Source of the DNA: Mytilisepta virgata
Taxonomy: Eukaryota > Mollusca > Bivalvia > Mytilida > Mytilidae
Direction: 5' to 3'
NCBI GenBank assembly: GCA_028015205.1
Contig: CM051517.1
Coordinates: 12,758,501 to 12,822,500, forward strand
Length of the DNA stretch: 64,000 bases
A program made the translations under genes and the position numbers. Under the pieces are notes generated by a model. The model ran no database searches, was not told the origin of the DNA, and saw only the letters and a list, made by a program, of their open reading frames with translations. Shown here one piece after another: positions 12,801 to 24,215 of this stretch (its first letter is position 1; the number at the start of each line of letters is the position of its first letter).

Positions 12801-15800
12801 TGTTTTTTAATCAATACAGTGCCTAAAACAGGACAATTACAGACAGTGGCAGACGAAACCTAAGTAAAAATTTAAACTTAACCATTTAATAAATATTGAA
12901 ACATATTTCTTTTTTGCTTTATAAGTGGAATAAATAAGATGTTTCTTTAATTAAAAGGAAGAAATGATGATTTTGATGAAATAGGGTGGAGGTTTTTTTT
13001 GGTAATAGGTATCTTTAAAAAAAAATCAAAACTGTTATTTAGCTTCTATCCAATTTTTATTCTCAATATCGTGAGAGTCATTTACATTAAAGAAGTAAAA
13101 AAAACAACATTATTTAGGAAATGTTAATGTTACATATTAAATATAGATTCACATTTTCTGTTTTTTATCGTAACAACCATGCATACCCGAGGTATCCACT
13201 TTAGGGATTCTATCGTATTGAAGATTTACCAGGCATTGGTTCACTGTCGTTTGTAATTAAATATAGAAGATATTTTATTTGCCTTCCTATTATATTTTTC
13301 CAGCTGATAAAAGCCGGTCTAAGAGAACTAGAAGAAGAAACTGGATTACATATTTTACCATCACAGTGCGTAGGACAACAAGTGAATGTTTTATCATTAT
13401 GGGAAGTATGTAGTCACTAAGTCCTCAGTTTTCTCCTCTATTTATGTTATTTTAAAAGATAACAGTGATATAATATTCTTATTAATCATCTATATAATAA
13501 AGAAAGAAAGTAAAGAACAAATTTTTGTAGGGTATATTCAGGCTGGGTCAATGTTTACACAGATAATTTATTTTGTCTTTAGATTCTGATTATAAATAAC
13601 ATAAGAAGTAGAAAAATTAAGATGGCTTCTGATTGGTCAAATTAAGATGAAATATCCAATTATATGTCAGAAAACAGGCATTTTATGTCTATATGGTATT
13701 CTCATACACTGTATGTAAATGTGCAATTTATATATGTATAGGTTTTCAAAATTTAGGTCCAACAGCATTCAAATTTCTGAAATTGTGAATTTAAGCTTGT
13801 GACCTTAACTCCTCTTCTATTTTTCAATTTATTCATTTTTAAACTGATTTTCATACAGAAAAACTAGGTTACTATTTTTGTGATATATGGTATGTAGACA
13901 AGTGTGTTGTCAACTCAAAGTTGTGATTAAAGAAGATCTGTATCGCTGTCAGACACCTTCATGTAAAATGAGTTAATTTTCATTGTCCCAAAAATCAATA
14001 CCCATAACTTTCAAAAATTGAAAAGGTTTCTGACTGTCAATTCCAACAGTAGCATTCTTCTTACAATGGTGAAAATATTTTGTTGATCTATTTTTTTATG
14101 CATGTTGCAATCCACAACCCCAATTTTTACTACAGTTGAATTATATTTTTTTTAGTCAGTATATCCCACTAAGTTAACGATGGGTCAACCAAGGCGCCAT
14201 CATATAGTTCTGTATCTCCATGCCAAACTGATCTCAACTCTGACGGCAGACAAACTAGACAGTCAGATGAAATTACATCCAGATGAAGTTGGGGCATCAG
14301 CTTGGTTAGATGAACCTGTTATCAGAGGTATTGTGTCCGCATGTGAAGAAACTGCTGTAATTCCGACACAGACTTCTCATCTACCAACAGAAGTAAAGTA
14401 AGATATTTTCCTTTTTAGCTCACCTGGCCAAAGGCCATGTGAGCTTTTGTCATCACTTGGCATCCTTCATCTGTCCGTGGTCCGTCTGTAAACTTTTACA
14501 TTTTCATCTTCTCCTCTGAAACCGCTGGACCTATTGAACTGAAACATGGCTTGTAGCTTCTATGGAAGGTCCTTTACAAAGTTTGCATAAATTATCCTGG
14601 TCTGTGAAACAAAATGGCCACTATGAGCATCTACATGTTCTGATGCGTCAAAATTTAAACTTCTTCTCCTCTGAAACTGTAAAGCCAAATGAACTGATTT
14701 TTAGCTCACCTGACCCAAAGGGTCAAGTGAGCTATTCTCATCACTTGGCGTTTGTCGTCCGTCGTCGTAAAATTCTCTGCAACTATAGACTACAGCTATT
14801 TCATAAAGTAGGTGGTGAGAAGCATGGTTATTTTGAGTAGTAAGGTGGTTACTGAATTTGTACTTGTTGCACATCCTCTTCCTGTTTAACAATGCCACCT
14901 TAAATTTTTGACCATACAGACAAGGGAAATTTTTTATCGCAAAATTCTCTGCAACTATAGAGTACAACTATTTTGAGTTTGTGCGAAGCATAACTTTTTG
15001 AGTTGTAACTTTTAATAAAAGTTTTGTACCTGTAACACATCTACTTCATGTTAAATGATGCTGCCTTACATTTTTAGCTAAGCTGACCCAACGTGTCAAG
15101 TGAGCTATTCTCATCACTTGGCGTACATCCTCCGTCGTCGTCCATCAACTTTTACAAAAATCTTCTCCTCTGAAACTACTGAGCCAAATGGGACCAAACT
15201 TGGCCACAAGCATCAATAGGGTATCTAGTTTAAAAAATATGTCCGATGACCTAGCCTACCGACCAACATGGCCGCCATGGCTAAAAATAGAACATAGGGG
15301 TAAACTGCAGTTTTTGTCTTATATCTCAAAAACTAAAGCATTTAGAGCAAAACTGACTGGGGTAAAAATGTTTATCAGGTCAAGATCTACCTGCCATGAA
15401 ATTTTCAGACGAATCGGTGAACCATTTGTTGGGTTATTGCCCCTGAATTGTTAATTTTAAGGAAATTTTGCAGTTTTAGGTTATTATCTTGAATATTATT
15501 ATAGATAAAGACAAACTGTAAACAGCAAAAATGTTTAAAAAAGTAAGATCTACAAATAAGTCAACATGACCAAAATCATTGATTGACCCCTTATAGGAGT
15601 TTTTTCCCTTTAAAGACTGCATTTGGCATAAACTTTCCTTTAAAGATCTTCTCCACTGAAACCACTGGGCCAATTGGGACCAAACTTTGTTGGAATAGTC
15701 CTTGGGTGACCCCCTTCCAATTTTATGCCTGGCATCCCCGACTTCCAACCGACATGGCTGCTGTTACTAAATATAGAAAAAAAGGGGGGATGAATTTAAA

Positions 15801-18800
15801 AAATCTTCTTCTGTGAAACTACTGACACAATTGGAACCAAACTTTGCAGTAATGGTCCTTAGGAGATTCTTTTTCAGAAATATGTCCGATGACCTGGACT
15901 GTTAACCAAGATGGCCGATTTAGCCGAACTTAGTTTAACATAGGACCCTATAGGAATATTCATTTAAAAATCTTCTTGTCTGAAACCACTAAGCGAATTA
16001 GAACTAGACTTGGTAGCAATGGTCCTTATTCAGTCCTCTTTTAGAAAGGTGTCGGATTTCATGGAATTCGAATCAAAATGGCCACCACAGCCGAACTTAG
16101 TTTAACATAGGAACTTATGGGAAATTCACTCAAAAATCTTCTTTTCTGAAACCACTATGCCAATTAGAACTAGACTTGGTAGGAATGGTCCTTAGATGGT
16201 CCTCTTTCAGAATTATGTCTGATGATCCAGATGTCAACATAGTTTTTAACATATAGGGCCCTATGCGAAAATTCATTGAAAAATCACTTGAAAAAAAAAT
16301 CTTCTCGTCTGAAACTACTCAGCCAATTGGAACTTAAATTGGCAGCATTGGTCCTTAGATCGTCCTCTTTCAGAATTGTGTCCGATCACCCGGATTGTCA
16401 ACCAAGATGGCCGCCACAGCCGAACTTAGTTCAATATAGGACCCTATGGGAAAATTCATTTAAAAATCTTCTTGTCTGAAACCACTTAGCCAGTTGGAAC
16501 CAAGACTTAGCAGTAATGGTCCTTAGATGGTTCTCTTTTAGAAATGTGTCCATTGACCTGGACTGTCAACCAAGATGGCTGCCACAGCCAAACTTAGTTT
16601 AACATAGAACCCTATAGAAAAACCAGCCAAATTGACTACAACAGTTAAATTTTTAGTCCTGCTCAGGGGGAAATAGTTAAATCCAGGTGAACGATACAGG
16701 CTCTTAAGAGCCTCTAGTTGAAATGGAGCATCTATGGAAGGTCCTTTACAAAGTTTTACAAAGTTTGCAGAAAAATCATCCCAGTCCATGAATTAAATGG
16801 CCACCATGAACATTTACATGTTCTGATTGGTCCAAATTTTAAACTTATTCTCCTCTGAAACCATAAAGCCAAATTAGCTGATTTTTGGTATTTGAGCATC
16901 GATGGAAGGTCCTTTAAAAATTTGCTTAAATCATCCTGGTCCGTGAAAAAAAATGGCTACCATGAGCATTTACATGTTCTGAGTGGTCGAAATTTAGAAA
17001 ACCTCTTCTTCTCTGAAACCGTAAAGCCAAATGAACTATTTTTCGGTATGGAGCATCTATGGAAGGTCCTTTGCCAGTCCATGAATTAAAATGGCTGCCA
17101 TGAGCATTTACATGTTTTGATTGGTGCAGATTTTAAACTTCTTCTCCTCTGAAACTGTAAGGCCAAATGAACTGATTTTTTGTATGGAACGGCATTTACA
17201 AAATTTGCATAAATCCTCCTAGTATGTGAAACAAAATGGCCGCCATGAGTATTTGCATGTTCTGATTGGTTGAAATTTTAAACAACTTCTCCTCTGAAAC
17301 CGTTTAGCCAAATGAACTGATTTTTTGTATGGAGTTGTATGGAAGGTCCTTTACAAAGTTTGCATAAATCATCCAAGTCCTTGCAATAAAATGGCCACTA
17401 TTAGCATTTAAGTGTTTTGATTGGTCCAATTAAAAAAAATTCTTTTACCCTTATTATCCTTAAGGACAATATACTGAAACAGGGTATCAAGCATCTCAAG
17501 AGGTCCTTAACAAATTATTCTAAATCTTCATGGTCCTTTAAAATAAAATTGTCGCCATGAAGATATATGTTTTGATTATAGGCAAAATAAGAAACATATT
17601 TTGCCCTGAAGCTGTATGGCTAAATTAACTGTAAAGCTTAGTACATGTATGTGTTATCTATGGAAGACCCTTTATGAATTCTGTATTAATAAAATCAGTT
17701 TAAATTTGTTAACTATTTTGGCTGACCTCAATATTTATAACTATTCTGATATAGTGCCGTATCCTAATTTCGAAAGTATCTTTATTTCGATAAGTCGGTA
17801 TTTTAAGTTCTCACAGGGAAGGCCGTGACGTCAACAAGCTCTTTCACTTAGTTTTGTCTATGTTCTCATTGGAGAAAATTTTTTAAAATCTCTTTTGAAA
17901 CTGTAATGCCAAATGAACTCAAACATCTATAGAGGATCTGCAATAATACTGATTTGCTATGATAGTAAAGTGAATAGATTGTAAGTGTCAGGTGAGGGAT
18001 ACAGGCTCAGTCACCTGAGCCTCTTGTTTGATGTTTGTATCAAAGATATAAGTAGAGGAAAATTTTTGATATTGTTCATTTAAAGTGTATCATATAGATA
18101 TTTGAAAAAAAAAAACTTTGCTAAAAACTGAGGGTAGATTGAGAAAAAGAAAGTTTTGGCTTCATAAAGCATCTCAAATGGGGAATTTGAATCTCTCTTT
18201 CTACTTAATAGTTTTGAGAAAAAGGATTTTAAAGAATATTTCAGTTTGAGATGTATTATAATAATGATTTCAGAACTACTGAGATATTTAAGAAAACTTT
18301 TGTTTCATTTAAAATACATCAAACATAGTATGACACCAACTTTGATGCAGTAGATTCTCTTGACAAATTATGTCTCATAAGTATATATGCTCAAACGAAG
18401 AGTGTTGTAGTACATGTATATGCGAATTTTAAATAATAAAATGACCAAAAGGTGTAAAAAATATAGCAGCTCAGCTGCTGATACCCATATGGTTCACTTA
18501 AGTCTACCAGCAGTTGTAACAGTAAAGATTCAGTGACAATTATGTTTCTCAGAGAAAAGAATGAGAATGATTCTTACTCTCGTCTGTCTTCCTGTTTGAT
18601 TTAAATCCATTTAAGCATTTAATTTAGTCTAAGTAACATGAACTTAGACTGGTATATTTTCGGGAACCATATATTAATTTTTTGAAGAATTTGTATTTCA
18701 TGAGTTATGTCCCTTTACAAAATTCAAATCTGATCAAAATACCGGTAAACCTAATATACATAATTACCTTTAACCACTAAACAAAGTCATAGGAAAAATG

Positions 18801-21476
18801 TACATATTATTAATCTTAAGACTTGTCAGGAATGACATTGCTGAGTTATGCCCCTTTCTGGAGTACAAACAGTCAAATATAAATTGTCTGTTTGATATTC
18901 CCAATTGTAGAATCAAGCAGATCTGATGAACTTTAAATATATTGATGATGTGTTAGCTTTTGCTTATATAATGTTCTTTAAAAAACGTAAGCCTTTTTAG
19001 CTCACCTGGCCAAAGGCCATGTGAGCTTTTGTCATCACTTAGCGTCCGTCCGTCCTTTAACTTTCACATTTTAATCATCTCCTCTGAAACAACTGGGCCA
19101 AATGGAACTAAATTTGGCAGGAAGCATCTATGTGAGTCCATTATAAAGATTGCTCATTTCGTCTCGATCAGACAACAATCATGGCCGCCATGGACAATTG
19201 TTGTTTCTGATTGGCTGAAAATCTTCTCCTCTGAAACAACTGGGCCAAATGGAACAAAACTTGACAGGAAGCATGTATGGGAGGTCCTGTATAAAGTTTC
19301 CTCATTTCGATCTTGCAAAAAACATGGCTGCCATAGGCAATTCTTGTTTCTCATTGGTTGATTAAAAAAAATTTTTTTTCTCTGGAAGCGCCTATTCAAA
19401 TGGAACAAAACTTGACAGGAAGCATCAATGGGAGGTTCTTTACAAAAATTCTTTATTTCATCCCGGTCTGAATACATAGATAGTCACCATTGGCAGTTTT
19501 TGTTTCTGATTGGCTAATATAAAAGAATCTTCTCCTCTGACTTCGCTTGACCAATTGGAATGAAACCTGACAGGAAGGTCCTTTATAAAGTTTCCTCATT
19601 TTGACCCGATCGGAATACAAATATGGCCGCAATGAGCAGTTCTTGTTTCTGAATTGCTGATATAAAAAAAACTTCTCCTCTGAACAAACATGGCCGCCAT
19701 GGGCAATTCCTGTTTCTGATTTGTTGATTTAAACAATTTTTTTTCTCTTAAACTGCTTTGCCAAATAGAGTTAAACTTCACATAAAGTGTCTATCACATA
19801 TAACAAAAATCTACAGAACCGCAGAATTGCTTGAAACCAAACATGGTCTGAATGTTCCTCTTAAGGTGCTCACCAAGTGTTGTTACTCTGGTGCCGATCA
19901 CTAATTCAAAATGGCCTTCAGCAGAGAGCTTAGGTTAACATAAGACACTATGGGAATTACATGCAAAAATCTTCTGGAGAACCGCCAAATTTTAGAATAT
20001 GCTGACCTGTAAGTAGAAGGGCCTTGATGAAGAAAAATTTGTTCCTGCAAGGCTTACCGCAATTCATAATGATAGGGAAAAGTGACTTCTCTGAGGTACA
20101 TCAATAAAAATGGCTTCATGCCAGGTGAGCGATACAGGCTCAGTCCACTGAGCCTCTAGTTAGCTCACCAGGCCTATAGGCCATGTTAGCTTATGTCATC
20201 ACTTTGCATCCGTCATCCGTAAACGTTTCACATTTTGATCTTCTCCTCTGAAACTACTTGGTGGATTGTAACCAAACATGGTAGGAATGATGTATGGAAG
20301 GACCTCTATTAAAGTTCTGCATTTGGTTATGGATGGATGATTAAAATGGCTGCCAGAGGCCATCTTCTCTGAAACTACATTCTGAAATATTTTGAAACTT
20401 TGCAGGATTGATGAAAACTTTACCCTCTACAAAGGGCCCACTTTTGGTTGAGATTCACCCAATCAACCAACGGCTGCGGCTGTTCAAAGTTTCCATTGAA
20501 ACCATATGGGAAAAGACTTTTTTGTCAATTGCTCAGGAACTAATGGGAAGATTGTACCAAACTTTGCAGAAATGATGTATGGAAGGACCTTTATTATATT
20601 TCCACCTTTGTTTCTGGATGGATGAACAACATGGCCACCAGAGGCCATCTTTGATTTTTTTTTTTGCCAATTTTTAAAAATCTTCTCCTCTGAAACTACA
20701 TGATGAAATGATTTGAAAATTTGCAGGATCGATGACAATACCCTCTACAAACGAACAACTTTTGGATGAGTTTATCTGCTCAACCAATGGCTGCGACTGT
20801 TCAAAATTTCCATTGAAACTATATGGGAAAAGACTTTTTTTTCAGTTGCTCAGGAACTAATCTTTTCCTCTGAAACTATGAATTTTTTGAAACTTTGCAG
20901 GTTTGATGACGACAGTACCCTCTATTCTCAGAGATTCATCTGATCAACTGATGGCTGCAGCTGTTCAAATTTTACATTGAATCCATATGGGAAATGACTT
21001 GTCATTTGCTAAAGAACTAATTGACAGACTGCAACCGATGTTGGCAGGAATCTCATATGGAAGGACAGATGCAAATAATCCACCTTTTTTAGGTCAAATA
21101 TCATGTTTACTTTGGCATTTTGTGTTTCTTTAAAAGCCTTGTGGATACAAAAGAGCTTACATTTTATAATGGCCTAATAAAAGCCAGGTGAGCGATACAG
21201 GCTCTAGTTTTTGATCTCATGGATTTGTTAAAGTGTTCCATTTGCATGTGCATTCTTTCAAAAAAAGTTATAGGCTGGTATCATTCAGTTTTAATCTTTA
21301 ATTAGAATTTTTATTTCAGGGGATTTATTATCAATGATCAAAATAAACAGGAAGAAACAATGATATCAACACTTCCATTGATGACAGTAGCAGGAGATGT
21401 AAAAGATGCAGAGAGAGTCAGCACGGGTACTAAGTTTGCATTAGAGGAATGGCTGGCCAGAAGAAAGAATAAATAG
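9703..21476 (+). CDS. NUDT17: NUDT17-like Nudix hydrolase, spliced, 5' end missing
   Basis: Six exons (9703-9825, 10466-10649, 12616-12641, 13304-13405, 14156-14397, 21320-21476) join in frame across GT-AG introns to give 277 residues plus a stop. NUDT17 family enzymes are Nudix hydrolases reported to act on capped RNA (m7GpppN-mRNA hydrolase) with divalent metal; substrate use here is inferred from the family. The order seen is an N-terminal segment, 'HPSFCPIRN', the strand [12 protein letters not shown] with VLLTRRS, and WVPPGG. The Nudix box follows: GHIELNE, seven residues, then RELEEETGL, with the REUXEEXGU metal ligands all present. Then come [24 protein letters not shown] and the C-terminal signature [15 protein letters not shown]. 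All these blocks match vertebrate NUDT17 in order. The first 20 or so residues, including the start codon, lie in an upstream exon I could not find. The last intron is 6.9 kb of repeats. Confidence 0.92.
10466..10649 (+). CDS. NUDT17: NUDT17 exon B
   Basis: 184 bases, acceptor CCTTTACAG, donor CCAG|GTATTA, ends one base into a glycine codon. It encodes HPSFCPIRN, the first Nudix beta strands [10 protein letters not shown] and VLLTRR, and the WVPP turn just before the Nudix box. Confidence 0.9.
10692..11412 (+). mobile_element. Family C element (TATACCCCCG end) in a NUDT17 intron
   Basis: Starts TTTTTATACCCCCGTTATAGACAGG. A block ending 'CATTCCAG' and followed by 'TTATGgnACTTAG' recurs at 10893, 11042 and 11206 (spacings 149 and 164). 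It ends near 'GGGGACGGCTGTATCATG' and 'AAGGCGCAGCAG'. No coding capacity. The layout is the same as families A, B, D, F and G. Confidence 0.6.
11958..12565 (+). repeat. Family H: 146-base tandem repeat
   Basis: The left edge has the palindrome-like AAGCCCTGCCACGAATGTGGCC. The phrase GGTTCATTTCTTTGGAACT starts at 12168, 12314 and 12460, exactly 146 bases apart, with TTGGGTCATTATGACCTACA in each unit. Inverse-orientation copies of the same family occur at 55680-55975 and 60950-61320. Confidence 0.7.
12616..12641 (+). CDS. NUDT17: NUDT17 exon C, 26-base micro-exon
   Basis: Acceptor TTGTATTTCACAG, donor ACA|GTAAGT. It supplies only G-G-H-I-E-L-N-E-T, the glycine and first glutamate of the Nudix box. 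The phases of exons B and D (1 and 0) fit only if this 26-base piece is included. Confidence 0.9.
12642..13303 (+). other. NUDT17 intron between exons C and D
   Basis: AT-rich intron with no repeat family or gene that I can recognise. Confidence 0.6.
13304..13405 (+). CDS. NUDT17: NUDT17 exon D, catalytic half of the Nudix box
   Basis: 34 codons, acceptor TTTTTCCAG, donor GAA|GTATGT. It opens LIKAGL then RELEEETGL, the metal-binding helix, and ends VLSLWE. Confidence 0.92.
13406..14155 (+). other. NUDT17 intron between exons D and E
   Basis: AT-rich intron. I see nothing in it beyond the splice sites. Confidence 0.6.
14156..14397 (+). CDS. NUDT17: NUDT17 exon E
   Basis: 242 bases, acceptor ATTTTTTTTAG, donor AAA|GTAAGA. 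It encodes [20 protein letters not shown] and [14 protein letters not shown], the strand and loop after the Nudix helix. Confidence 0.9.
14413..18029 (+). mobile_element. Family A element A1, split by a nested copy
   Basis: Begins TTTTTAGCTCACCTGGCC with the palindrome GGCCAAAGGCC, then ATGTGAGCTTTTGTCATCAC. It ends CAGGTGAGGGATACAGGCTC followed by a hairpin closing in GAGCC, then TCTTGTTT. The core is repeated 'TTCTCCTCTGAAACCGTAAAGCC..TGGAAGGTCCTTTACAAAG' units. At about 14700 the unit is broken by element A2, and it resumes at 16720 with 'AAATGGAGCATCTATGGAAGG'. It lies wholly inside the last NUDT17 intron. Confidence 0.75.
14701..16719 (+). mobile_element. Family A element A2 nested inside A1
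   Basis: 5' edge TTAGCTCACCTGACCCAAAGG; 3' edge CCAGGTGAACGATACAGGCT, hairpin, GCCTCTAG. A second 5' edge (TTTTTAGCTAAGCTGACCC) at 15071 suggests two elements in series: a J-type head (14701-15070, 'CTGCAACTATAGACTACAGC') and an A body. In the body 'CTTCT..TCTGAAACCACT' starts at 15972, 16138, 16301 and 16468, a period of about 165 bases, each unit with a 'CAAGATGGCCGCCACAGCCG' block. Confidence 0.75.
18030..18993 (+). other. NUDT17 last intron, non-repeat stretch
   Basis: AT-rich intron between A1 and A3. I see no exon or repeat boundary. Confidence 0.5.
18994..20159 (+). mobile_element. Family A element A3
   Basis: Full-looking copy. TTTTTAGCTCACCTGGCCAA at the 5' edge; units of roughly 145 bases with 'CTCTGAAACAACTGGGCCAAATGG'; 3' edge CCAGGTGAGCGATACAGGCT, then a hairpin (GGCTCAGTCCACTGAGCC) and TCTAG. 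One frame stays open through two units and repeats the peptide [11 protein letters not shown]. Confidence 0.75.
20160..21209 (+). mobile_element. Family A element A4, head to tail after A3
   Basis: Starts TTAGCTCACCAGGCC directly at the CTAG that ends A3, so the two abut without spacer. It ends GCCAGGTGAGCGATACAGGC then TCTAGTTT, with the second hairpin arm missing. Units contain 'TCTTCTCCTCTGAAACTACATGATG'. Confidence 0.7.
21320..21476 (+). CDS. NUDT17: NUDT17 terminal exon F
   Basis: 157 bases, acceptor TTTTTATTTCAG, stop TAG at 21474-21476. It encodes GFIINDQNK, then [18 protein letters not shown], the C-terminal NUDT17 signature. An AATAAA at 21468-21473 overlaps the stop region; whether it is used is unknown. 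Confidence 0.9.
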
Positions 21477-21560
21477 GTAATATACCAGTAAATATTACTG
21501 TACCAAATTGTTTTTTAGTTCTTTGGATTTTTGGATGGTGGGCGAAATTTTAATTTAAAA

Positions 21561-22894
21561 TTTTTAGCTCACCTGTCCTAAAAGACATGTGACCTTTTGC
21601 CATCACTTGGCATCCGTCGTCCGTCATAAACTTTTTCAAAGATCTTCTCCTCTGAAACCACTGAACCAATTACAGCCATACTTAGTCTGAATGATCCTTA
21701 GGGTATCTAGAATAAAGTCTGTGTTTTATTTTTTTTGTCCAGTGAGAAACATGGCTGCCATGGCTAAAAATAGAACATAAGGGGGGGGGGGGGGGGGGGG
21801 TCAACCCTTTGTTGGGTTATTGCCCCTGAATTGTTAATTTTAAGGAAATTTTGCAGTTTTAGGTTGTTATCTTGAATATTATTATAGATAAAGACAAACT
21901 GTATGCAACAAAAATGTTCAGCAAAGTAAGATCTACAAATAAGTCAACATGACCAAAATCCTCAGTTGACCCCTTACAGGAGTTTTTGCCTTTTAAAGAC
22001 AATTTTTCACATTTTTTTCGTGATCTTTGTAAACTTTTTAAAATATTCTCTGAAACTACAGAATCGATTTCAGCTAAACTTAAGCTGAAAGATACTTAGG
22101 GTATTTAGTATAAACCTTGTGTTTTATTTTCTTGTCCATTGAGGAACATGGCTGCCCTGGCTAAAAATAGAACTTAGGTAAAAATGCACTTTTTGGCTCA
22201 TATCTCGAAACTAAAGCAGTTATGGCAAAACTGACAAGTATTGAAAATGTTTATGAGGTCAAGATCTACCTGTCATGAAATTTTCAGACGAATTGGTCAA
22301 CCCATTTTTGGGTTATTGCCCCTGAATTGTAAATTTTAAGGTAATTTTGCAGTTTTAGGTTATTAGCTTGAATATTATTATAGATAAAGACCAACTGTAA
22401 ACAGCAAAAATGTTCAGCAAAGAGAGATCTAAAATAAGTCAACATGACCAAAATCTTCAATTGACCCCTTATAGGAGTTTTTGCCCTTGAAAGATTATTT
22501 ACATGTAAACAGAAAATAATGGTCCGACATTGTCACAGATGTTTAGGGCATTTCTTGAAATAAATTAAATGATAGCTGTACAAGTAAAATGGAGTGTCAA
22601 TGTCATTGAAAAATTCAATAGCAACTGATGAAAAAGTCCCTAGCAACTATATATATTTGGGTTAAGGACCTTATAACTTACCTGTACAAGTCAAAAAGAA
22701 AGGTCAAGGTCATTGAAAAAGTCCCTAGCAACCATATCTATTTGGATTCAGGATTCTATATTTTAGCTGTACAGGTTAATAATGAGAAAATTTTGACGGT
22801 ATACATTAAATAGCAAAAATAATGATTGATGCAAGATCTACCAATACACAAAATATAACAGGTGAGCGATTCAGGCTCTTAGGAGCCTCTTGTT
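21561..22894 (+). mobile_element. Family A element A5 just downstream of NUDT17
   Basis: 5' edge TTTTTAGCTCACCTGTCC; 3' edge ACAGGTGAGCGATTCAGGCT, hairpin, GCCTCTTG. Internal units repeat 'GGGTTATTGCCCCTGAATTG' and 'AAGATCTAC'. A G20 run sits at 21781-21800. It starts only 84 bases after the NUDT17 stop, so it may lie in that gene's 3' UTR. Confidence 0.7.
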
Positions 22895-22946
22895 TCCTTT
22901 CAGACTAGTATTTTCTTTCGAAGTTCAAATTTAGTTGTGGCACACA

Positions 22947-24215
22947 TTTTTATACGACCGCAAAATTTTTGTGGTCGTATATTGGTATGACGTTGGCGTC
23001 GTCGTCGTCCGTCGGAGTCTGTAGACATTTGGTTTTCGCACTATAAATGTAGTATAAGTTAATGGAAATCTACGAAATTTAAACACAAGGTTTATGACCA
23101 CAAAAGGAAGGTTGGGATTGTTTTTGGGAGTTTTGGTCCCAAAAGTTTAAGAATTAGGGGCCAAAAAAGGGTCCAATAAGCATTTTTCTTGGTTTTCGCA
23201 CAATAAGTCTAGTATAAGTAAATAGAAATCTATGAAATTTTAACACAAGGTTTATGATCATTTTTTGGAGTTTTGATCCCAACAGTTTAGGAATTAGGGG
23301 CTAAAAAAGGGCCCAAATAAGCATTTTTCTTGGTTTTTGCACAATAACTGTAGTATAAATAAATAGAAATCTATGATATTAGCTTGGTGGGCTAAGGAAG
23401 GTAATCCAAACACATTCCAAACACATTTAAAGTAAAATATTGTGTATGATTCAATTATGTATAAAGAAATGTTGATTGTTTTTGGGGTGATTTATAGCTG
23501 TCAATTTATTTTTAGAACTTACTATGAATTAATATTAATTTTAGCCATATGTCATTTTTTATTTTAAGACTTCAATGATGTATTTAAATGTTTAATTATG
23601 TTTGCAAACTTCATGATAATTTTGAATAGGGATTATGACATTATCTTGAGGGAAAGATTTTTTTTTTTGAAAAAGGGAAAGTGGGGGGGGGGGGGGGGGG
23701 GTGTCAAAATTTATGGGGTAAATATTAAATTGGCGGGGGGTGGGGAAAATTTTTTTCTCATTTCAGATTTGTACTTAGTTTTGTTATTATGGGCCCAGTT
23801 TTCAAGTTGGTTCAAATTGGGGTCCAAAATTAAAGATAAAAAAGGGGTAATTTTTTTTTTTTGGGGGGGGGGGGGTGGGGCATTTATCCACAGCATATTG
23901 TATTGCACAAGAAGAAAAAAGTTGAATATAAATTCAAATCATATGACCAATTCTAAGTTTTTTGATTTCACTTATTCTGTGTCATAAACCTATTATGTAT
24001 CAAATATTTCAATAAATTTTCAATTGCACAGTATTGTGTAATAGCAAGAAATTGATATGTGTGACCTGTTATCAAAACTTTATTATTAACAAATTCCATT
24101 GGAAATTTGCCAATATCTTTAGTTTAATGAAGTTCGTTGGAAATTTGGAAATATAAAATTTGCTGATGAAGTTTTTTTGTTTATCTCATCTAAAATGCTT
24201 TTAAATTCGCCATTT
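22947..24215 (+). mobile_element. Family F element (TATACGACCGCA end), 5' part
   Basis: Begins TTTTTATACGACCGCAAAAT followed by the inverted TTTGTGGTCGTATA. Two or three copies of a 'CACAATAA..TAGTATAAGTAAATAG' unit follow, then a G-rich tract (G runs at about 23684-23701 and 23864-23880). The segment 23590-24215 is repeated at 28490-29000. Confidence 0.65.

Noticed and set aside
23598..23987. 129-codon + strand frame rich in glycine and phenylalanine
   Set aside because: Arises from poly-G and poly-T tracts of element F.
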